Of a stretch of 64,000 bases of DNA, positions 51,430-63,900 are shown piece by piece. The DNA is taken from positions 15,332,001-15,396,000 of the forward strand of contig NW_027480422.1 of the NCBI RefSeq assembly GCF_051401765.1. Direction: 5' to 3'. The notes beneath the pieces are model-generated. The model ran no database searches. It had not been told where the DNA came from and saw only the letters and a program-made list of their open reading frames with translations. Position 1 is the stretch's first letter. The number at the start of each line of letters is the position of its first letter. Source of the DNA: Calliopsis andreniformis. Taxonomy: Eukaryota > Arthropoda > Insecta > Hymenoptera > Andrenidae. The position numbers and the translations under genes were made by a program.

Positions 51430-52440
51430 GGAAAAACTGTTGTATTTATATTGTATTTTATGCTTCTGGCGTTGACTTCTAAGGCACTAACTATTCGATC
51501 TGGTGGAGCAACGTCCTAGAGTGAAGCCTAGGTTGCCCGGAACGTAGAAATGGCCATAACTTTCACACTGGTTGCTATTATTCGTTCTAAACGATGGAAA
51601 AACTGTTATATTTATACTGTATCTTATGCTTCTGGCGCTGACTTCTTAGGCCCTAACAATTCGATCTGGTGGAAAAACGACCTAGAGTGAGGCCTAGGTA
51701 GCCCGGAACGTAGAAATGACCATCACTTCCTTACTGGTAGCAATTATTCGTTTTATACGATGGAAAAACTGTTGGATTTATAGTGTATTTTATGCCTCTG
51801 GCGTTGACTTCTAAGGCACTAACTATTCGATCTGGTGGTGCAACGCCCTAGAGTGAAGCCTAGGTTGTCCGGAACGTAGAACTGACCATAACTTTTACAC
51901 TGGTAGCAATTATTCGTTTTATACAATGGAAAAACTGTTGGATTTATACTGTATTTTATGCATCTGGCGTTGACTTCTAAGGCACTAACTATTCGATCTG
52001 GTGGAGCAACGCCCTAGAGTGAAGCCTAGGTTGCCTGGAACATACAAATGACCATCACTTTCACACGGGTTGCAATTATTCCTGTTATAGGACGGAATGA
52101 CTGTTGTATTTTTATTGTATTTTATGCTTCAGGCGTTGACTTCTGAGGCCGTAGCTATTCGATGTAGTGGAAGGACGCCATGAAGTGAAGCCTAGGTTGC
52201 CCGGAACGTAGAAAGGACCATAACTTTCATACTGGTTGCAATTATTCGTTTTATATGATGGAAAAACTGTTGCATTTATATTGTATTTTATGCTGCTGGC
52301 GTTCACTTCTTAGGCCCTAACTATTCGATCTGGTGGAACAACGCCCTGGGGTGAAGCCTAGGTTGCCGGGAACGTAGAAATGACCATAACTTTCACACTG
52401 GTCGCTATTATTCGTTTTATACGATGGAGAAACTGTTATA
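51430..52440 (+). repeat. Segment copy I1, partner of 58400-59078
   Basis: Bases 51430-51700 match 58400-58670 (offset 6970) and 52033-52440 match 58671-59078 (offset 6638). The 332-bp change in offset means two monomers (about 51701-52032) are missing from the later copy. A local 498-bp (three-monomer) repeat is also present: AGGTTGTCCGGAACGTAG at 51364 and 51862, followed by AACTTTTACACTGGTAGC. Shared markers are GCCTGGAACATACAAATG, TATAGGACGGAATGACTG and GTAGTGGAAGGACGCC. Confidence 0.85.
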
Positions 52441-53424
52441 TTTATATTGTATTTTATGCTTCTGGCGTTGCCTTCTTAGGCCATAGCTGTTCGATCTGGT
52501 GGAACAACGCCCTAGAGTGAAGCCTAGGTTGCCCGGAACGTACAAATGACCATAACTTTCACTCTGGTTGCTACTATTCCTTCTATACGATATAAAAACT
52601 GTTATATTTATATTGTATCTTATGCTTCTGGCGTTGACTTCTTAGGCCCTAACAATTCGATCTGGTGGAACAACGCCCTAGAGTGAAGCCTAGGTTGCCT
52701 GGAACGTACAAATGACCAGCACTTTCACACGGGTTGCAATTATTCCTATTATAGGATGGAAAGACTGTTGTATTTATATTGTATTTTATGCTGCTGGCGT
52801 TCACTTCTTAGGCCCTAACTATTCGATGTGGTGGAAGAACGCCCTGGGGTGAAGCCTAGGTTGCCCGGAACGTAGAAATGACCATAACTTTCACACTGGT
52901 TGCTATTATTCGTTCTATACGATGGAAAAACTGTAATATTTATATTGTATCTTATGCGTCTGGCGTTGACTTCTTAGCCCCTAACAATTCGATGTGGTGG
53001 AACAACGCCCAGGGGTGAAGCCTAGGTTGCCCGGAACGTAGAAATGACCATAACTTTCACACTGGTTGCTATTATTCGTTTTATGCGATGGAAAAACTGT
53101 TATATTTATATTGTACTTTATGCTTCTGGCGTTGCCTTCTTAGGCCCTAACTGTTCGATCTGGTGGAACAACGCCCTAGAGTGAAGCCTAGGTTACCCGG
53201 AAGGTAGAAACGACCAGTACTTTCACACTGTTTGCAGTGACTCCTGTTATACGATGGAAAAACTGTTGCATCTTTATTGAATTTTATGCTTCTGGCGTTT
53301 ACTTCTAAGGCCCTAACTATTCTATCTGGTGTATCAACGCCCTAGAGTGAAGCCTAGGTTGCTCGGAATGTAAAAATGACCATAACATTCACACTGGTTG
53401 AAATTATTCGTTTTATACGATGGA
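52441..53424 (+). repeat. Satellite stretch of the GCTATTATTCG subfamily
   Basis: These are continuous monomers of the subfamily that fills 51-54.4 and 58.4-64 kb, marked by GGTTGCTATTATTCG, ATGCTGCTGGCGTTCAC and ACAATTCGATCTGGTGGAAC. I see no clear higher-order unit and no coding region in this piece. Confidence 0.75.
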
Positions 53425-54365
53425 AAAGCTGTTGTATTTAAATTGTATTTTATGCTTCTGGCGTTGATTTCTTAGGCCCTAACTATTCAACCTGGTGGAA
53501 CAACACCCTAGAGTGAGGCCTAGGTTGCCCGGAACGTAGAAATGACCATCACTTCCATCCTGGTAGCAATCATTCGTTTTATACGATGGAAAAACTGTTG
53601 TATTTTTATTGCATTTTATGCTTCGGGCACTGACTTATAAGGTCCTAACTATTCAATCTGTTGGAGCAACGCCCTAGGGTGAAGCCTAGGTTGCCCGGAA
53701 TGTAGAAGTGACAATAACTTTCACACTGGTTGCAATTATTCATTTTATACGATGGAAAAACTGTTGTATTTATATTGTATTTTATGCTGCTGGCGTTCCC
53801 TTTTTAGGCCCTAACTATTCGATCTGGTGGAACAACACCCTGGGGTGAAGCCTAGGTTGCCCGGAACGTAGAAATGACCATCACTTCCATCCTGGTAGCA
53901 ATCATTCGTTTTATACGATGGAAAAACTGTTGTATTTATATTGTATTTTATGCTGCTGGCGTTCACTTCTTAGGCCCTAACTATTCGATCTGGTGGAACA
54001 ACGCCCTGGGGTGAAGCCTTGGTTGCCGCGAACGGAGAAATGACCATAACTTTCACACTGGTTGCTATTATTCGTTTTATACGATGGAAAAACTGTTGCA
54101 TCTTTATTGTATTTTATGCTTCTGTCGTTGACGTCTAAGGCCGTAGCTATTAGATGTGGTGGAGCAACGCACTAGAGTGACGCCTAGGTTGCCCGGAACG
54201 TGGAATGACCATTACTTTCGCAATGTTTGCAATTATTCATTTTATACGTTGGAAAAACTGTTGTACTTATACTGTATTTTATGCTTCTGGCGTTGACCTC
54301 GTATGCCACAACTATTCCATCTGGTGGAACAACGCCCTAGGGTGAAGCCTAGGTTGCCCGGAACA
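53425..54365 (+). repeat. Segment copy J1 (~940 bp), partner of 59896-60836
   Basis: It aligns at an offset of 6471 bp (39 monomers less 3). Shared markers are CACTTCCATCCTGGTAGC (CCGTCC in part of the later copy), GGGCACTGACTTATAAGG, GAACGTGGAATGACC (a one-base deletion present in both) and GTTGACCTCGTATGCCAC. The copies separate at 54365/60836, exactly where the 54.4-58.4 kb block begins. Confidence 0.88.
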
Positions 54366-57300
54366 TAGAAATGACCATAACTTTCACACTGGTTGCAAAT
54401 ATTCGTTTTATACGATGGAAAAACTGTTGTATTTATATTGTATTTTATGTTTCTGGCGTTGACTTCTAAGGCCGCAGCTATTCGATGTGGTGGAACGACG
54501 CCCTAGAGTGAAGCCTAGGTTGCCCGGAACGTAGAAATGACCATTACCTTCACACTGTTTGTGATTATTCATTTTATACGATGGAAAAACTGCTGTACTT
54601 ATGTTGCAGTTTATTCTACTGGCGTTGAATTCTAAGTCCCTACCTATTCGATCAGGTGGAGCAACGCCCTAGAGTGGAGTCTAGGTTACCCGGAACAAAG
54701 AAATGTCCCGTACTTTCACACTGGTGGCAGCTTTCCTGTTATACGATGGAAAAACTGTTGCATTTTTATTGTATTTTATGCTTCTGGCGTTGTATTCAAA
54801 GTCCCTAAATATTCGATCTGGTGGAGCAACGCCCTGCAGTGAAGCCTAGCTTGCCCGGAACGTAGAAATGACCATTACCATCACACTGTTTGCGATTATT
54901 CATTTTATACGATGGTAAAACTGTTGTACAAATATCGTGTTTTATGCTTCTGGCGTTGACTTCTTAGTCCCTAGCTATTCGGTCAGGTGGAGCATCGCCC
55001 TAGGGTGAAGCCTAGGTTGCCCGGAACGTAGAAATGACCATCACTTTAATACTGGTTGCAATTATTCGTTTTATACGATGGAAAAACTGTTGTATTTATT
55101 TTGTATTTGGTGCTTCTGGCGTTGACTTCTAAGGCCGTAGCTACTCGATGTGGTGGGACAACGCCCTAGGGTGAAGCCTAGGTTGCCGGGAACGTAGAAA
55201 TGGCCATAACTTTCACACTGGTTGCAATTATTCGTTTTATACGATGGAAAAACTGTTCTATTTATTTTGTATTTTATGCTTCTGGCGCTGACTTCTAAGT
55301 CCCTAGCTATTCGATCTGGTGGAGCAACGGCCTAGAGTGAGGCCTCGGTTGCCTGGAATGTAGAAATGACCAGTACTTTCACACTGTTTGCAAATATACA
55401 TTATATACGATGGAAATGCTGTTGTATTTATATTGTATTTTATGCTTCTGGCGTTGACTTCTAAGGCCCTATGTATTCGATCTGGTGGAGCAATGCCTCA
55501 GAGTTAAGTCTAGGATGCCCGGAACGTAGAAATGGCCATTGCTCTCCTACTGGTTGGAATTATTCGTTTCATACGATGGAAAAACTGTTGTATTTGTATT
55601 GTGTTTTATGTTTCTGGCGTTGACTTCTAAGGCCGCAGCTATTCGATGTGGTGGAACAACGCCCTAGAGTGAAGCCTAGGTTGCCCGGAAAGTAGAAATG
55701 ACCATTACCTTCACACTGTTTGCCATTATTCATTTTATACGATGATAAAACTGTTGTATTCTTATTGCATTTTATGCTTCTGTAGTTGACTTCTAAGTCC
55801 GTTGCTTTTCGATCTGGTGGGGCAACGCCCTTGAGCGAAGCCTAGGTTGCCCGGAACGTAGAAATGACCTGTACTTTCACACTGGTTGCAATTATTCCTG
55901 TTATACGATGGGAAAACTGTTGTACTTATGATGTATTTTATGCTTGAGACGTTGACTTCTAAGGCCGTAGCTATTCGATATGGTGGAGCAACGCCCTAGA
56001 GTGAAGCCTAGGTTGCGCGGAACGTAGAAATGACCATGCCTTTCACACTGGTTGCATTTATTCCTGTTATACGATGGAAAAACTGTTGTACTTATATTAT
56101 ATTTTATGCTTCAGCCGTTGACTTCTAAGGCTGTAGCTATTCGATATGGTGGAGCAACGCCCTAGAGTGAAGCCCAGGTTGCCCGGGAAGTAGAAATGAC
56201 AATAGCTTTCACACTGTTTGCAATCATTCATTTTATACGATGGAAATGCTGTTGTATTTATATTGTATTTTATGCTTCTGGAGTTGACTTCTAAAGCCGT
56301 AGCTATTCGATGTGATGGAGCAACGCCCAAGAGTGATGCCTAGGTTGCCCGGAACGTAGAAATGACCATTACCTTCACACTGTTTGTGATTATTCATTCT
56401 ATACGATGGTAAAACTGTTGTACTTATGTTATATTTTATTCTTCTGGCGTTGAATTCTAAGACCCTAGCTATTCCATCTGGTGGAGCGACGCCCTAGAGT
56501 GAAGACTAGGTTACCCGGAACGTAGAAATGACCAGTACTTTCACACTGGTTGCAGTTATTCCTGTTATACAATGGAAAAACTGTTGCATTTTTATTGTAT
56601 TTTATGCTTCTGGCGTTGTATTCAAAGTCGCTAACTATGCGATCTGGTGGAGCAACGCCCTACAGTTAAGCCTAGGTTGCCCGGAACGTAGAAATGACCT
56701 TTACTTTCACACTCTTTGCAAATATACATCATAGTCGATGGAAAAGCTGTTGTATTTATATTGTATTTTATGCTTCTGGCGACGACTTCTTAGGCCCTAA
56801 CTATTCGATCTGTTGGAACAACGCCCTAGAGTGAAGCCTAGGTTGCCCGGAACGTAGAAATGACCGTAACTTTCACACTGGTTGCAAATATTCGTTTTAT
56901 ACAGTGGAAAAACTGTTCTATTTATTTTGTAAGTTATGCTTCGGGCGTTGACTTCTAAGGCCCTAAATATTCGATCTGGTTTAGCAACGCTCTAGAGTGA
57001 AGCCTAGGTTGCCCGGAACGTAGAAATGACCATCACTTTCAGACTGGTTGCAATTATTCTTGTTATACGATGGAAAAACTGTTGTATTTATATTATATTT
57101 TATGCTTCAGCCGTTGGCTTCTAAGGCCGTAGCTATTCGATGTGGTGGAGCAACGCCCTAGAGTGAAGCCTAGGTTCCCCAGAAAGTAGAAATGACCATT
57201 ACTTCCACACTGTTTGCAGTTATTCATTTTATACAATGGAAAAACTGTTGTATTTATATTGTTTTTTGTAGTTATGGCGTTGACTTCTAAGGCCGTAGCT

Positions 57301-58400
57301 ATTCTATCTGGAGGAGCAATGCCCTAGAGTGAAGCCTAGGTTGCCCGGAATGCAGAAATGACCATCACCTTCACACTGGTGGCAATTATTCCTTTTATAC
57401 GATGGAAAAACTGTTGTATTTATATTATATTTTATGCTTCAGCCGTTGACTTCTACGGCCGTAGCTATTCGATATGGTGGAGCAACGCCCTAGAGTGAAG
57501 CCTAGTTTGCCCGGAAAGTAGAAATGACCATTACATCCACACTGTTTGCAATTATTCATTTTATACGATGGAAAAACTGTTCTATTTTTATAGTATTTTA
57601 TGCTTCTGGCGTTGACTTCTAAGTCCCTTGCTTTTCGATCTGGTGGAGCAACGCCATTGATCGAAGCCTATGTTGCCCGGAACGTAGAAATGACCTGTAC
57701 TTTCAGTGTGGTTGCAATTATTCCTGTTATACGATGGGAAAACTGTTGTACTTAGGTTGTATTTTATGCTTCTGGAGTCGAATTCTAAGTCCCTAACTAT
57801 TCGATCTGGTGGAGCAACGCCCTAGGGTGAAGCCTAGTTTGCCCTGAACGTAGAAATGACCGTTACTTTCACACTGTTTGCAAATATACATTATATACGA
57901 TGTAAATGCTGTTGTATTTATATTGTATTTTATGCTTCTGCCGTTCACTTCTTAGGTCCTAACTATTTGATCTGGTGGAACAACGCACTAGAGTGAAGCC
58001 TCAGTTGCACGGAACGTGGTAATGATCATCACTTTCACATTTGTTGCAATTATTCCCGATATACGATGGATTAGCTGTTGTATTTTTATTGTATTTTAGG
58101 TTTCGGGCGATGACTTCTAAGGCCCTAGCTATTCGATCTTGTGGAGCAACGCCCTAGAGTGAAGCCTAGGTTGCCCGAAGCGTAGAAATGTCCATTACTT
58201 TCACTCTGGTTGCAATTATTCCAGTTATACGATGATAAAACTGTTCTATTTTTATTGTATTTTATGCTTCAGGCGTTGACTTCTAAGGCCGTAGCTAATC
58301 GATGTGGTGGGGCAACGCTCCACAGTGATGCCTAGGTTGCCCGGAACGCAGAAATGGCCATTACTTTCACACTGGTTGCAATTATTCGTTTTATACGATG
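54366..58400 (+). repeat. 4-kb block of foreign subfamily monomers inside the 51-64 kb subfamily
   Basis: The block is a mosaic of pieces otherwise found at 22-45 kb: 54560-54870 (like 34150-34460), 54870-55200 (like 34800-35130), 55290-55420 (like 21980-22100), 56182-56729 (36605-37152), 56840-57000 (like 43250-43420), 57010-57590 (part of the 7-mer unit) and 57582-58392 (38170-38980). Several of these pieces share offsets of 19.4-20.1 kb. The order thus partly follows that of 34-39 kb. Both flanks are the other subfamily. Confidence 0.75.
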
Positions 58401-60961
58401 GAAAAACTGTTGTATTTATATTGTATTTTATGCTTCTGGCGTTGACTTCTAAGGCACTAACTATTCGATCTGGTGGAGCAACGTCCTAGAGTGAAGCCTA
58501 GGTTGCCCGGAACGTAGAAATGACCATAACTTTCACACTGGTTGCTATTATTCGTTCTAAACGATGGAAAAACTGTTATATTTATACTGCATCCTATGCT
58601 TCTGGCGCTGACTTCTTAGGCCCTAACAATTCGATCTGGTGGAACAACGACCTAGAGTGAGGCCTAGGTAGCCTGGAACATACAAATGACCATCACTTTC
58701 ACACGGGTTGCAATTATTCCTGTTATAGGACGGAATGACTGTTGTATTTTTATTGTATTTTATGCTTCAGGCGTTGACTTCTGAGGCCGTAGCTATTCGA
58801 TGTAGTGGAAGGACGCCATGAAGTGAAGCCTGGGTTGCCCGGAACGTAGAAAGGAACATAACTTTCATACTGGTTGCAATTATTCGTTTTATATGATGGA
58901 AAAACTGTTGCATTTATATTGTATTTTATGCTGCTGGCGTTCACTTCTTAGGCCCTAACTCTTCGATCTGGTGGAACAACGCCCTGGGGTGAAGCCTAGG
59001 TTGCCGGGAACGGAGAAATGACCATAACTTTCACACTGGTTGCTATTATTCGTTTTAAACGATGGAAAAACTGTTGCATTTTTATTGCATTTTATGCTTC
59101 GGGCACTGACTTCTAATGTCCTAACTATTCAATCTGTTGGAGCAACGCCCTAGGGTGAAGCCTAGGTTGCCCGCAGCGTAGAAATGGAAATAACTTTCAC
59201 ACCGGTAGCAATTATTCGTTTTATACGATAGAAAAACTGTTCTATTTATTTTGTATTTTATGCTACGGCCGTTGACTTCTAAGGCCCTAACTATTCAATC
59301 TGTTGAAGCAGCGCCCTAGGGTGAAGCCTAGGTTGCCCGGAAAGTAGAAATGACCATAACTTTCATACAGCTTGCAATTATTCGTTTTATTCGATGGAAA
59401 AACTGTTGTATTTATATTGTATTTTATACTTCGGGCGTTGACTTCTAAGGCCCTAACTATTCAATCTGTTGGATCAACGCCCTAGAGTGAAGCCTAGGTT
59501 GCTCGGAATGTAGAAATGACCATAACATTCACACTGGTGAAATTATTCGTTTTATACGATGGAAATGCTATTGTATTTATATTGTATTTTATGCGTCTGG
59601 CGTTGACTTCTTAGCCCCTAACAATTCGATGTGGTGGAACAACGCCCAGGGGTGAAGCCTAGGTTGCCCGGAACGTAGAAATGACCATAACTTTCACACT
59701 GGTTGCTATTATTCCTGTTATGCGATGGAAAAACTGTTGTATTTATATTATATTTTATGCTTCAGACGTTGACTTCTAAGGCCGTAGCTATTCGATGTGG
59801 TGGAGAAACGCCCTAGAGTGAAGCCCAGGTTGCCCGGAAAGTAGAAATGACCATACCTTTCACACTGGTTGCAATTATTCCTGTTATACAAGGGAAAAAC
59901 TGTTGTATTTATATTGTATTTTATGCTTCTGGCGTTGATTTCTGAGGCCCTAACTATTCAACCTGGTGGAACAACACCCTAGAGTGAGGCCTAGGTTGCC
60001 CGGAACGTAGAAATGACCATCACTTCCATCCTGGTAGCAATCATTCGTTTTATACGATGGAAAAACTGTTGTCTTTTTATTGCATTTTATGCTTCGGGCA
60101 CTGACTTATAAGGTCCTAACTATTCAATCTGTTGGAGCAACGCCCTAGGTTGAAGCCTAGGTTGCCCGGAATGTAGAAGTGACAATAACTTTCACACTGG
60201 TTGCAATTATTCATTTTATACGATGGAAAAACTGTTGTATTTATATTGTATTTTATGCTGCTGGCGTTCACTTCTTAGGCCCTAACTATTCGATCTGGTG
60301 GAACAACACCCTGGGGTGAAGCCTAGGTTGCCCGGAACGTAGAAATGACCATCACTTCCGTCCTGGTAGCAATCATTCGTTTTATACGATGGAAAAACTG
60401 TTGTATTTATATTGTATTTTATGCTGCTGGCGTTCACTTCTTAGGCCCTAACTATTCGATCTGGTGGAACAACGCCCTGGGGTGAAGCCTTGGTTGCCGC
60501 GAACGGAGAAATGACCATAACTTTCACACTGGTTGCTATTATTCGTTTTATACGATGGAAAAGCTGTTGCATCTTTATTGTATTTTATGCTTCTGTCGTT
60601 GACGTCTAAGGCCGTAGCTATTAGATGTGGTGGAGCAACGCACTAGAGTGACGCCTAGGTTGCCCGGAACGTGGAATGACCATTACTTTCGCAATGTTTG
60701 CAATTATTCATTTTATACGTTGGAAAAACTGTTGTACTTATACTGTATTTTATGCTTCTGGCGTTGACCTCGTATGCCACAACTATTCCATCTGGTGGAA
60801 CAACGCCCTAGGGTGAAGCCTAGGTTGCCCGGAACGTAGAAATGGAAATAACTTTCACACCGGTAGCAATTATTCGTTTTATACGATGGAAAAACAGTTC
60901 TATTTATTTGGTATTTTATGCTTCGGCCCTTGACTTCTAAGGCCCTAACTATTCGATCTGC
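58400..60961 (+). repeat. Copies I2 (58400-59078) and J2 (59896-60836) in the GCTATTATTCG subfamily
   Basis: This stretch holds the second copies of 51430-52440 (shortened by two monomers) and 53425-54365, in the same order as the first copies. One monomer near 59860-59900 (ATACAAGGGAAAAACTG) matches one at about 23530-23580 and looks out of place. Everything else is ordinary satellite. Confidence 0.82.
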
Positions 60962-63900
60962 TGGAGCAACGCCCTAGAGTGAAGCCTAGGTTGCCCGGAA
61001 CGTAGAAATGACCATCACTTTCAAACTGGTTGCAATTAATCCTTTTATACGATGGAAGAACTGTTGTATTTTTATTGCATTTTATGCTTCGGGCGTTGAC
61101 TTCTAAGGCCCTAACTATTCAATCTGTTGGGTCAACGCCCTAGAGTGAAGCCTAGGTTGCTCGGAATGTAGAAATGACCATAACATTCACACTGGTTGAA
61201 ATTATTCGTTTTATATGATGGAAGAACTGTTGTATTTATATTGTATTTTATGCTGCTGGCGTTCACTTCTTAGGCCCTAACTATTCGATCTGGTGGAACA
61301 ACGCCCTGGGGTGAAGCCTAGGTTGCCCGGAACGTAGAAATGACCATAACTTTGACACTGGTTGCTATTATTCGTTTTATACGATGGAAAAACTGTTCTG
61401 TTAATTTTGTATTTTATGCTTCGGGCGTTGACTTCTAAGGCCCTAACTGTTTGATCTGGTGAAGCAACGCCCTAGAGTGAAGCCTAGGTTGCCGGGAACG
61501 TAGAAATGACCTTAACTTTCACACTGGATGCTATTATTCGTTCTATACGATGGAAAAACTGTTATATTTATATTGTATCTTATGCTTCTGGCGATGACTT
61601 CTTAGGCCCTAACAATTCGATCTCGTGGAACAACGCCCTAGAGTGAAGCCTAGGTTGCCTGGAACATACAAATGACCATCACATTCACACGGGTTGCAAT
61701 TATTCCAGTTATAGGATGGAAAGGCTGTTGTATTTTTATTGTATTTTATGCTTCAGGCGTTGACTTCTGAGGCCGTAGCTATTCGATGTGGTGGAAGAAC
61801 GCCATAGAGTGAAGCCTAGGTTGCCGGGAACGTATAAATGACCATAACTTTCATACTGGTTGCAATTATTCGTTTTATATGATGGAAGAAATGTTGTATT
61901 TATATTGTATTTTATGCTGCTGGTGTTCACTTCTTAGGCCCTAACTAGTCGATCTGGTCGAACAACGCCCTGGAGTGAAGCCTAGGTTGCCCGGAACGTA
62001 GAAATGACCATAACTTTCACACTGGTTGCTATTATTCGTTTTATACGATGGAAAAACTGTTATATTTATATTGTATTTTTTGCTACCGGCGTTGACTTCT
62101 AAGGCCCTAACTATTCGATCTGGTGGAGCAACGCCCTAGAGTGAAGCCGAGGTTGCCCGGAACGTAGAAATGACGATCACTTTCAAACTGGTTGCAATTA
62201 TTCCGGTTATATGATGGAAAAACTGTTGTGTCTTTATTGTACTTTATGTTTCGAGCTTTGACTTCTAAGGCCCTAACTATTCGATCTGGTGGAGCAGCGC
62301 CCTAGAGTGAAGCCTAGGTTGCCCGGAACGTAGAAGTGGCCATTACGTTCACATTGGATGCAATTATGCGTTCTATACGATGGGAAAACTGTTGTATTTA
62401 TATTGTATTTTATGCTTCTGGCGTTGACTTCTTAGGCCCTAACTATTCGACCTGGTGGAGCAATGCCCTAGAGTGAAGCCTAGGTTGCCGGGAATGTAGA
62501 AATGACCGTTACTTTCACATTGTTTGCAATTATTCAGTATATACGATGGAAAAACTGTTTAATTGTATTGTATTTTATGCTTCTGGCGTTGACTTCTAAG
62601 GCCATATCTATTCGATGTGGTGTAGCAACGCCCTAGTGTGAACCCTAGGTTGCCCGGTACGTAGAAATGGCCATAACTTTCACGCTGGTTGCAATTATTC
62701 CTGTTATACGATGGAAGGACTGTTGCATTGTTATTGTATTTTATGCTTCTGGCGTTGACTTCTCAGGCCCTAACTATTCGGTCTGGTGGAGCAACGGCCT
62801 AGAGTGAAGCCTAGGCTGCCCGGAACGTAGAAATGACCTTAGCTTTCATACTGGATGCAATTATTTGTTTTATGCGATGGAAAAACTGTTGTAATTATAT
62901 TGTATTTTATGCTTGTGGCGATGACTTCTTAGGCCCTAACTATTCGGTTTGGTGTAGCAACGCCCTAGGGTGAAGCCTAGGTTGCCCCGAACGTAGAAAT
63001 GGCAATGTCTTTCACGCTGGTTGCAATGATTCCTGTTATACGATGGAAAAACTGTTGTATTTTTACTGTATTTTATGCTTCAGGCGTTGTCTTCTAAAGT
63101 CGCAGCTATTCGACGTGGTGGAGCAACGCCCTAGAGTGAAGCCTAGGTTGCCCGGAACGTAGAAATGACCATCACTTTCAAACTGGTTGCAATTAATCCT
63201 TTTATACGATGGAAGAACTGTTGTATTTTTATTGCATTTTATGCTTCGGGCGTTGACTTCTAAGGCCCTAACTATTCAATCTGTTGGGTCAACGCCCTAG
63301 AGTGAAGCCTAGGTTGCTCGGAATGTAGAAATGACCATAACATTCACACTGGTTGAAATTATTCGTTTTATATGATGGAAGAACTGTTGTATTTATATTG
63401 TATTTTATGCTGCTGGCGTGCACTTCTTAGGCCCTAACTATTCGATCTGGTGGAACAACGCCCTGGGGTGAAGCCTAGGTTGCCCGGAACGTAGAAATGA
63501 CCATAACTTTGACACTGGTTGCTATTATTCGTTTTATACGATGGAAAAACTGTTCTATTAATTTTGTATGTTATGCTTCGGGCGTTGAGTTCTAAGGCCC
63601 TAACTGTTTGATCTGGTGAAGCAACGCCCTAGAGTGAAACCTAGGTTGCCCGGAACGTAGAAATGACCTTAACTTTCACACTGGTTGCTATTATTCGTTC
63701 TATACGATGGAAAAACTGTTATATTTATACTGTATCTTATGCTTCTGGCGCTGACTTCTTAGGCCCTAACAATTCGATCTGGTGGAACAACGCCCTAGAG
63801 AGAAGCCTAGGTAGCCTGGAACGTACAAATGACCATCACTTTCACACGGGTTGCAATTATTCCAGTTATAGGATGGAAAGGCTGTTGTATTTTTATTCTA

